The notes under the pieces: model-generated | Database searches by the model: none | What the model saw: the letters and a program-made list of their open reading frames with translations, nothing else | What the model was told of the DNA's origin: nothing | From: Asterionellopsis glacialis | Taxonomy: Eukaryota; Bacillariophyta; Plagiogrammaphyceae; Rhaphoneidales; Asterionellopsidaceae | NCBI GenBank assembly: GCA_014885115.2 | Contig: WKLE02002277.1 | Span: 1-19,055 of the forward strand | Length of the DNA: 19,055 nucleotides | Direction of reading: 5' to 3' | Translations under genes and position numbers: made by a program | In this document: positions 1 to 7,473 of the stretch, piece by piece | Numbering within the stretch: the first letter of the stretch is position 1 | How the letters are laid out: each line of letters starts with the position of its first letter

Positions 1-475
1 TTTCCATGTTTCTATATGATTTCGTATAATATGGTGGTCGTCGTCCCATCAAAATGTCGGTTTGTTCATAGAACTTTTCTCGACCAGCTGGTTTTGTGAA
101 TGTGTCACTAACGTTGTTTTCTTTATCTACTTGCTCTAATCGCAGGTGGTCGTGTTCGATCCAATCTTGGATTGCAAAATGTTCCATATCCATATGTCGT
201 GTGCGTCTTGTTGGTTGGCCTGAATTGGCCATGTGGAGTGCACTGTTGTTGTCTTCAAATAGGACTGTTGGTAGTTTCTGTGAATATCCTAGTTCATGAA
301 GTATGGATCGAATATACAAGATCATCTTGCCGGCTTCAGCAGCGGCTGCAAATTCTGCCTCCATTGATGACAATGCGATAGTGGGTTGAAGTTTTGTTTT
401 ATAAGCAATCACTCTGCCTGCCAGCATAATGGCAAGGCCCGTAACCGATTTGCGGTGTTTCTTATTACTGCCCCT
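1..475 (-). pseudogene. copia RNase H domain, frameshifted from Pol and truncated by the window edge
   Basis: On the minus strand, codons whose first base is congruent to 1 mod 3 are open from about 478 to base 1. They encode a copia-type RNase H: a basic K-K-H-R-K-S-V-T-G start, S-S-M-E-A-E-F with the catalytic Glu, L-F-E-D-N-N-S-A with the catalytic Asp, R-H-M-D-M-E-H, and D-T-F-T-K-P near the C-terminus. The upstream Pol ORF ends in V-D-S-D followed by TAG at 474-476. Removing one base at GATTAGGGGC would join the frames, so a one-base insertion explains the break. The reading runs to the left edge with no stop, so the Pol end is not in the window. Confidence 0.85.
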
Positions 476-3400
476 AATCAGAATCGACAAACCCGTGGAT
501 AACATTTGATTGTTTTGATTTGGGAATACGAGTGTTAGAATCTGTATTAGATACACAAGGTTCTGGTTCTACGTGTGGTAGTTCGATTAGTTTCTTGTGT
601 CTCCAGAAATGGATACCTCGGTGTTTAGTCAATGCCAAATATTTGACAAGGTGCCGGAGTGCTTGATAATGGATTTTGGCAGGATTATTACTATATTGTG
701 ATAGTTTTATAACTGCTGCTGATATATCTGGACGTGCCACCATCATGGCGTAAATAACTTCTCCAATCACTTGTCGATAATTGAAGTATTGTTTCTGAAG
801 ATCTTGTTGTTCCTTGAGAGTAGTTGGTGTCTCCGCAAGTTCAAGTTGTGTGAGGTATGTTGTGTCATCCCTCATCCGGATGGGGTTGTGTTGGGTATTT
901 GTTTCATGCCATCCATGGTGGTCAAGTACCCGATTAATGAATGATTTGCAGGAGATCCTGATATACTCATCTGTTTGTAGTACGTCTACTCCATTAAATT
1001 TCTTGATTATTCCCAGATCATTCAGTGGGACGCTTAGATGATTCCCAATTTTATTTTTAATGGTCTTTGCTAACTCTAAGTCTGTGCATGCAATGGCAAA
1101 GTCATCCACTTGTCGTAGAAATAAGACCTTGCAGCCTTGAATGGTGGCTTGGTATATACTACGTTCATTTGTAGTATTGGTGAAGTCTTCCACTTTGAGA
1201 ATCTTGGTAATGTGTTTGTCCCATAGTCGTGGTGATTCAGGGTGTCCTTGTATAGCATGTAAAACAGGCAAGACATATCCTTTAGGGATAGGAGGATGTC
1301 CCAAATGTTCCGTCCACCATTCTCTAAATTGATCCCCAATTTCCATGTAAAATTGTTGTTGTGGTGGTGGGGCTTCAGCAAATGCGTTACCGGCATCTGC
1401 GCCAACGACAAACATGCCTTCAGAGGCAGCCAATGCCCAAAACAGGCAAGCAATAGGTTGTTCAACGCATGAAGCATAAGTGTAAGCCAGTGTAACCGCC
1501 TTTCCATATCGTTTTCCTCCATTACATGTACCTCGTGCCTTAAGGGTTCCATTGTCTTTGATGTAATAAGACCATACCCATGGTAGGACTGTTGCGTTCT
1601 TTGGCTTGGGACAGGGATTCCCAAACATCTTTTGTGCATCATAGTTATCTAACTGTTTCCATTCAGCTTTCTTCCAGTCTTGCCAGGTATCTTTCTTTTG
1701 AAGTTGTCTCCTCGTGTACGTAGTGGTAGTATGTCCAGCAGCGATAGCTTGGTGTATCATAGCTTCCGTAACCGGTGGAGGGAATAACTTATCTTCCCAT
1801 AGATCCTCTGTTTCTCCATATCGTAGGACATGTAGGTGATGTGCAATTGCATTTAGCTGGTCGAAGTGAAGCTGTGGTATTCCTGTGCCTGTGAGTGGGG
1901 CAGAAATTTCAGGATGGGTGAATGTTATGGTACATTCAGTCTGATGATTAGCCTTTAAAGATTCTATTTGTTCCTTGAATTCTTGAACGGTATCGATGCG
2001 AATGCCATTGATGCCTCGGATAGTGGAGTGTCGTAGACGGCTACGCCAATTACGCAATTGGGCAGCGGGTGTTCCTGATTTACAATTCTTCACTTCTGGT
2101 TTTGAGTAGGGATGATTTTTATGGAGTACGAAGCCCAAGGTTGGATGGTGTGGATCAACCTTTATTGTTTCTGTAGTGGATGGACCATATATATCTGTAG
2201 ACATTTCCAGCTGTAGTACATCGGGGTCAGAATAGAAAGGGGACATGGTGTTAGGCTCCACAATTTTGTGAATGATTGGGATGGTTTCGTCCAGACAGAG
2301 TTTTGCTGCCACTGCAGTAGTTGGACACGCTTTCTCATGAAGAGCTGGAGGGGAATCGTTGACAATAAACTGTTGTGGTGCACCATATGCATCGCTTTCA
2401 CTATCTGCTGCATATTCAATAAGTCGGTCAAAGAATTCTGGGCGTAGTTGCTTTGGTGTCCCATAGTGGTATTCATCATGGTTGGCATGTCTAGCTAACT
2501 TTGTGATTTGTGAATCGGTGTCATAGAACACAATATTCTTGTGAGTGCCACTAAACCGGAGAAATATACCTTGAGATGTGTGATCTGTCAATTTTGCTGG
2601 ATGGGTACCTGGGTGTCTTGCCGTGACATGACTGCCAAAGATACGTAGATGAGATAGATCTGGCATCTCTCCTGTCCATGCTTCATATGGGGTCCTCTTA
2701 ATTTTAGTGTGATACGTGCGGTTGTATAAGTAGACTGCGTATATGAGTGCATCTGCCCAGAAGATGGAACTAAGGCCAGCTGTGAAAAGCATACATCTGA
2801 CCATATTTCCTAGTGTCTGATGGTATCGTTCACATTTACCATTTTGGGATGAGGCATCTGATCCTGTAGGCTCAATGATATATCCTGCCTCTGCTATTGC
2901 CGTACGGAATTCCTCACTTGCTTGTAAGTCACCTCCTTGATCCATCCTCACATAGCATTGTGTCTCACCTTTTCGTCCATGTTTTTTAAGAAAAAGTTTG
3001 ACTGCGTCAATGGGTGGGTGTTTGGACTTGGTTGGGAATACCCAATTTACCCTGGTGTACACATCTGTTATCAGGAGATATGATGTATAGCCTTCCCTGC
3101 TTGTAATGATGGGCTTATCTTGTTGGGTTTTTAGTTTGATTCCGTTTGGGTCTCGGCGTCTGTTCTGTGATTGTACTGGTGGACCTCTCATAAATCCGAA
3201 GTCCATGTGAAAACGTTCGCCCGGTTTAGTAGCCTTACGATGATCCTCCTTGCCCCTATGTGCTTTCTTCATCTTTGCTCTTAAACAGCTGTCACAGTCA
3301 AATAATGGGTGGAGATTTGCCACATCAGGCATCCCGGTAGAATGTTTAGAAGTTTCGATTAAACGGTCGACGCCTGGGTGGGCTAAGCGTAAGTGCCATG

Positions 3401-3794
3401 CCTCACATTCCAATTGGGACGCCCTGGGTTTGGGTTTAGCTTGCTTAGGAGTTGGTGGACAAGTCCCCTGCCACTTTCGGATTGGGAGTTTTGACTGGGT
3501 GCTGGTAGTCTGTGGTTTCCAGTATTCAGCTGGTGGATCCTTGAGAGAACGTCTGTGTTGTGTTATCGGGTGCGTGTTGGTCAAAGGGTCTGGTGGTTTC
3601 TTTGGAGGCTTTGTTGGATGTTCCTTAATTGGTGGTTCTTCCCTCTGTTCCACTTTTGCTATGTAGGTGGTCTCTGTGATGTTCTCAATCCCAAAGTGGA
3701 ATCGATCACTATCGGTAATGCAGGCGTATTCATCTGGTGCGAACTTTAAATTATTATTTGGGTTCTGGGATGGGTCATCGACTGATTTTGCCAT
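474..3794 (-). CDS. copia Pol: integrase, PDZ-like module, reverse transcriptase
   Basis: A 1106-codon ORF. The pre-integrase zinc site is H134/H139 and C167/C170. The integrase core has D198, D285 and E322, spaced as expected for DDE transposase-integrases, and drives insertion of the cDNA. Residues about 552-626 look like a PDZ fold. RT follows: motif A with D800, H-A-I-Q-G-H-P-E-S-P-R-L-W, and catalytic D897-D898 in Q-V-D-D-F, then A-R-P-D-I-S and the R-H-L-V-K-Y-L block. The ORF stops at the first RNase H aspartates (V-D-S-D) because of a one-base insertion. The frame is open upstream to about 3935 with no ATG before 3794, so it was probably expressed as part of Gag-Pol. I see no protease D-S/T-G motif, which is normally expected before the integrase. 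Alternatives to a copia Pol are very unlikely. Confidence 0.93.
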   Translation of the reverse strand: MAKSVDDPSQNPNNNLKFAPDEYACITDSDRFHFGIENITETTYIAKVEQREEPPIKEHPTKPPKKPPDPLTNTHPITQHRRSLKDPPAEYWKPQTTSTQSKLPIRKWQGTCPPTPKQAKPKPRASQLECEAWHLRLAHPGVDRLIETSKHSTGMPDVANLHPLFDCDSCLRAKMKKAHRGKEDHRKATKPGERFHMDFGFMRGPPVQSQNRRRDPNGIKLKTQQDKPIITSREGYTSYLLITDVYTRVNWVFPTKSKHPPIDAVKLFLKKHGRKGETQCYVRMDQGGDLQASEEFRTAIAEAGYIIEPTGSDASSQNGKCERYHQTLGNMVRCMLFTAGLSSIFWADALIYAVYLYNRTYHTKIKRTPYEAWTGEMPDLSHLRIFGSHVTARHPGTHPAKLTDHTSQGIFLRFSGTHKNIVFYDTDSQITKLARHANHDEYHYGTPKQLRPEFFDRLIEYAADSESDAYGAPQQFIVNDSPPALHEKACPTTAVAAKLCLDETIPIIHKIVEPNTMSPFYSDPDVLQLEMSTDIYGPSTTETIKVDPHHPTLGFVLHKNHPYSKPEVKNCKSGTPAAQLRNWRSRLRHSTIRGINGIRIDTVQEFKEQIESLKANHQTECTITFTHPEISAPLTGTGIPQLHFDQLNAIAHHLHVLRYGETEDLWEDKLFPPPVTEAMIHQAIAAGHTTTTYTRRQLQKKDTWQDWKKAEWKQLDNYDAQKMFGNPCPKPKNATVLPWVWSYYIKDNGTLKARGTCNGGKRYGKAVTLAYTYASCVEQPIACLFWALAASEGMFVVGADAGNAFAEAPPPQQQFYMEIGDQFREWWTEHLGHPPIPKGYVLPVLHAIQGHPESPRLWDKHITKILKVEDFTNTTNERSIYQATIQGCKVLFLRQVDDFAIACTDLELAKTIKNKIGNHLSVPLNDLGIIKKFNGVDVLQTDEYIRISCKSFINRVLDHHGWHETNTQHNPIRMRDDTTYLTQLELAETPTTLKEQQDLQKQYFNYRQVIGEVIYAMMVARPDISAAVIKLSQYSNNPAKIHYQALRHLVKYLALTKHRGIHFWRHKKLIELPHVEPEPCVSNTDSNTRIPKSKQSNVIHGFVDSD

Positions 3795-3816
3795 GTATGC
3801 CTTGGAGATGGTTTCC

Positions 3817-5925
3817 TCATTGGTTGTGGTTGAAGAATCCTTCGGTACAGAATCCCTCGACTGAAGAGTGTTTAGTGTAATGTGGAATATTCTGTGGTGG
3901 TAAGTCTGATGGGTATACTGGTTCCCCAGGTACTAAATCCTTGATATCCCGTAGGGGAATTTCGTAGAGAGAACATGCTGCCTTCAGTTGTTGGTAAAAT
4001 TGTAGCATTGGTTCCTCACTGAGATCCGTTAGTTTCATATCAACTTTCATGCTCAAAAATGCCTTTTCTTGATAGTAGTTGATTATACTGTGGTTGAGGA
4101 TTCAGATGCTGATGGTAAGTTGACGGTTGATGATTATCTGGTGGAGGCTTGGTTTGATACGGTGGTGGTACTGTAGGGCCTTCAAACGGTTCGTCCATGT
4201 GTAAATGTTGTGTTGCTGTTTTTGTGTAAGGGTTTTGAAACAGCGGTGGTTTCCTGTATGGATTATGATGTGGGTGATCCTGAGGGGTTGCCACAGCTGG
4301 TGCTGGTGGTGAGGGGTTGGGACGGGATGGTTCTTGATTGCTCATGTTTCGTAGGGAGTCTTGAATAGTGCGAATATCCTCCTTAGCAATATCACGAACG
4401 TCATCTGCATGTGCCTGAATGTCATCAATGTACATATCGGCATTTGTATCCAATTGCTTGTGCATAATTTCAATACGTTCATTAATCTGTTCCTAGAAAT
4501 CATCCATCTGTGCTGTCAATGTGGTGAATTTTTCCTGTACATACGTTGTAACCGAGTTCGGTTCTTGACCTACAGTATTACTTATCTCCTCTATCCGTTT
4601 GGTTAAAATTCGTACCTTGTCTTGGACAACTGACGTTGGTTTCTTCTCAATTTGAATAATGCGTTCCTGTAAGGATTGAATTAAACCTTTCTGGGTCGTA
4701 GTCTCCAATTTTGCACTCAGGCTTATGTCCTTGCATGTCTACTGGTCTTTACGAATACCGCCTAGTTGGTCGCTGAAGGTAGATATGAGTTGTTGATTCG
4801 CTAGCACCGTCGTACGGAGTTGTGCCAATTGTTTACGTTGTTCTTGAATCTCCTTTTGGTGTTCCTGAATAGTTGACGTAAGTGATGATATTGTTGTTTG
4901 TTGGGTTTGTATCAAATTCTGTTGGTCTTGCAACTGTTTATCTGTTTCTTGAAAAACTGTTCATCTGTTTTATCAGGAAGCTTTGATTGCAGTAGGCGGA
5001 TGGAGGTCCAAATATCATCGTTCCGTAGCGTCTGCTGACGGTCTTGTTGAATACGGGTGTCCCTGTCTGCTGTCATCGATTGCTTCAGTTCCTGTATTTG
5101 ACGTGCCAAATCCACTATGGTGACTGTTGGTGTAGTTCCTTTATTCTCATGGGTTGGAGTAGAATCCTCCGAATTTGTGGCATTAGAGGTTGAATCTGGG
5201 ATGAATTCATTCAGTTTCATTTCTTCTGCCCCCTGTCCTTGTTTCCCATACTGGTACGCTACTTGTAATTCTGGAATTTGGGCATGAGGTTCGGATTCTT
5301 GGGATGGTTGGCTTCAATTATTTAGATCCGTAGGATGACTGTCCTCTGTGATTTGACTTAAATCCTTGTCTGGAGGTTCCTTATTTGTCACTTGCTGCGT
5401 GTTTTCGGAATCGTAAGTGTCCTGGTGAGGGTGCTCTTGAGATGCGAAAGTGTCCTCATGAGGAGCGGCCTGGCCTGGATCCGTCGGTTCATGGTCATTC
5501 GAGCGTGCCGTATCATTGCGGTTATTCGGGGTCTTGTCAAGTGTAGAAGCCGTTATTCTGTGGTCCTGATGATCAGGTTTTGGATTACGTGCTGGTGGTT
5601 TAGATGGTGAAACAATGTTGCTAGTTGATGGCATCTTGATGATGTGTTTGAGTGTATAATTTAAACCATTAAGATCACTCTGAATTCCCGGGATGCGGAG
5701 TTGTTTAGCCATAGCCAACATTTCATCCGTATACTTGTGCGGGAACCTCTGCCATTTCGGAATCTGACGCTGCTTCATGTTCATGAATTTGTCGCGATGG
5801 CGGGTAGGGTGACTAGAAGTGCCGGTGTATTTGTCAACATAACAAAGAATATGAGCTAAGAGAGGTGTTCCCAGAGAATCTTTGTTATATGAATTGGAGA
5901 GAGTCTTTTGCCCAGGCTTGCTCAT
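3817..5925 (-). pseudogene. copia Gag-like ORF with coiled coils, multiple lesions
   Basis: Starts at an ATG at 5923-5925 (M-S-K-P-G-Q-K-T-L-S). One reading frame runs to a TGA at 5314-5316 and continues after it. A shift follows at the T5 run 4952-4956. The next frame carries a Gln-rich coiled coil (about 4960-4500) interrupted by TAG at 4739-4741 and 4493-4495. Another shift near 4065 leads into a segment containing M-L-Q-F-Y-Q-Q-L-K-A-A, which resembles the start of a copia capsid region. It ends at TGA 3817-3819, overlapping the Pol frame, which lies +1. No CCHC zinc knuckle and no protease are visible, so capsid C-terminus, nucleocapsid and protease may be deleted. The identity as Gag comes from position and the coiled-coil pattern, not from a clear domain match. 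Confidence 0.65.
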
Positions 5926-6171
5926 GGTGCGAAGGATGTGGCAAAGACGGTCACAAGATGTGTTGCTTCGATGAAAATTGGTGAAACCGAAGAAGAATGT
6001 CGACGTCGACTTTTTCTCGTAGGTTTATATACCAAGTCTACGGGGCGTGCAGGCTCGGATTGCAAAGTGAATGAGTAACAAAAATAAACGGAGCTTCGTT
6101 CACGGTGCCGTGTTTGACAATGGTCAACGGGGCCGTGAAGGAAGATGGATACCAGTTCTATCACTACTATT
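5926..6171 (-). other. copia 5' leader between LTR and Gag
   Basis: This 246-bp stretch lies between the candidate LTR and the Gag ATG. The primer binding site should be at its right end, directly after the LTR. The only resemblance is TGGTATC (about 15 nt into the leader), matching the first seven bases of a common initiator-Met-tRNA primer site; this is too short to call. A perfect palindrome GTCGACGTCGAC is at 5999-6010. A short ORF crosses the leader but has no supporting feature. Confidence 0.4.
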
Positions 6172-6331
6172 TGTTGTGATGAGACTGGTGGGTTGTTGGT
6201 TGTATCGCGGGGGAAGCTTTTAAGGTGCTTATAACCTGTCAGAGTCCGAGGAGCGGGTGATGATAAACCTATTCCTAAAACTATGTTTATTCTACTACTA
6301 GTGACCTTCGGTCTGTCCCTCTCCTCTCACA
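6172..6331 (-). repeat. Candidate 5' LTR of the copia element (160 bp)
   Basis: On the coding strand the segment begins TGTGAGAGG and ends CATCACAACA, so it has TG...CA termini and a short imperfect terminal inversion (TGTGAGA against TGTTGTGATGAGA). Its outer edge coincides with the point where homology between the two YR genes stops, right after codons for R-D-I-P in copy 1. The five bases outside it (plus strand GGTAT, 6332-6336) would be the target duplication. Inside are an AATAAA and a TATAAG. The matching 3' LTR is outside the window, so the boundaries are inferred from one side only. Confidence 0.6.
6228..6233 (-). promoter_or_regulatory. Possible TATA box in the copia LTR
   Basis: TATAAG on the coding strand, in the second half of the candidate LTR, about 55 bp before the LTR inner edge and about 300 bp before the Gag ATG. 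Position is plausible for a retrotransposon promoter, but a six-base match alone is weak. Confidence 0.3.
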
Positions 6332-7473
6332 GGTATATCTCGTAAGTATTCCATAAATGAGTAGGAGCACCAGTGAAGAAGGAATTTGATGTCTTTTTTG
6401 GTTGCGCCAGCTATGTGAAGCATAATGCAGGCACCTACCCGTATTGAATGTGGTGAATATAGTTTGAGTTCTTTTGGATTTGTAATATTATAAACTTTGG
6501 AGGCGACATGCTGGAGATGTTTGGAGACATGGTGTGCTTTTATGAGTACTGGTGGTGATGACAGGGTGGGTCGGTAGAAGGATAATGGATGATCCCTGGG
6601 TAAATTAGGGGATCAAAGAAATTGTTTGCGTATTCGAAGGGATGCGCAAACAGGACAATGAAGAGGATCATTCTCGTTGCGGGAAAGAGATTTTGTTTCT
6701 CCTTTGATTCTGTTTTTTTGGAACCGCCAAAGGTATTGAATGCAAGTGAGCTGGTTGAGGGTGAGAGAATGCTCTCTAGTTTGTAAGATACGAGTGTCAT
6801 GTTTGCCAAAGTAGAGGACGTTGTCAAATTGAAACGCGAGAGTATCGCCATCTGGTGATAGCTGGCGTTTGTGATAGGTTGGGTTTTTGTCAGGTTGGGC
6901 CCATTTGGAAATACAAAAACCTGTATATTCACCTATAATATGCCAACCAGCAAGTGCAGAGTCGAGAGAGTCAGGCGATTGTGGATCAATAGTGGTGAGC
7001 ATATGATCAATCATAGCTTTAGTCACTGAGTTTTGTTTGTCAACTTTTGATTCCCAACGTCTTTGTTCCAGTTTGATGCGGGTAATTTCATGGAATTCTT
7101 TTCCATACTGTTCAAGACAGGGATTGTGAAGGCATGGTGTTCCGTGAGTGCGGATCCTTGCCGCTGCCATCATATATTGTTCAGCTGTTTTGTATTTTAT
7201 TATTCATGAGTCTAAATTGTTGTCTTGGAGTAAGTCTACGAGAAAGCATGCCATAATGTTATTGACTGACTCAATGTCCATAATGGGTACATCGTTTGTT
7301 GAGGCTGACAGGTTGGGTAAAAGATTTTTTCCTTTACACCAGTTTATGAAGCATTGTGCTCGTTTATCAGCTGTCCGAGCATTATTGGTTTCTTGAGTGA
7401 ACTTATTTGTCCCATGCACAATGCTGAGTGTATCTCTGAGAGCAGTTCGGCACTGGGTCGGTATAATCGACAT
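6332..7473 (-). pseudogene. Tyrosine recombinase, copy 1 (truncated by copia)
   Basis: Starts at ATG 7471-7473 inside the Pol ORF, in the -1 frame to it, overlapping about 130 bp. It keeps one frame throughout, broken by TGA at 7204-7206 and 6613-6615. Recognisable YR boxes: G-E-Y-T-G-F-C-I-S-K, where the catalytic Arg I of the T-G-x-R motif is replaced by Cys (TGT, 6913-6915); H-S-I-R (box II His and Arg); H-W-C-S-Y-S-F-M-E-Y with the box W and the nucleophile Tyr. Coding homology with copy 2 ends after R-D-I-P, exactly at the candidate LTR edge. Its role would be integration of the cDNA by recombination at circular-junction-like sites. The Arg loss alone should inactivate it. Confidence 0.8.

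Larger units (their letters stand above)
1..6331 (-). mobile_element. Ty1/copia LTR retrotransposon (diatom CoDi-like), left end outside window
   Basis: The coding order on the minus strand is LTR, leader, Gag with coiled coils, zinc-binding pre-integrase region, DDE integrase, PDZ-like insert, RT, RNase H. Integrase lying before RT defines the copia superfamily. The RT box Q-V-D-D and motif A V-G-A-D-A-G-N-A-F resemble diatom copia proteins as I remember them. The candidate 5' LTR abuts the YR gene of the DIRS-like element to the right, which suggests a nested insertion. Gag has several stops and frameshifts and RNase H is shifted out of frame, so as written the copy is not autonomous. The 3' LTR and polypurine tract should lie left of base 1. 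Confidence 0.9.

Noticed and set aside
3250..3864. Plus-strand ORFs opposite the copia Pol N-terminus
   Set aside because: They are antisense to a clearly coding minus-strand frame and show no domain features.
5922..6164. 80-codon ORF in the copia leader
   Set aside because: No homology or domain signal and it overlaps the Gag start; likely chance.
6130..6171. Initiator-tRNA primer binding site after the copia LTR
   Set aside because: Only a 7-base match (TGGTATC), displaced about 15 nt from the LTR edge; not enough to call.
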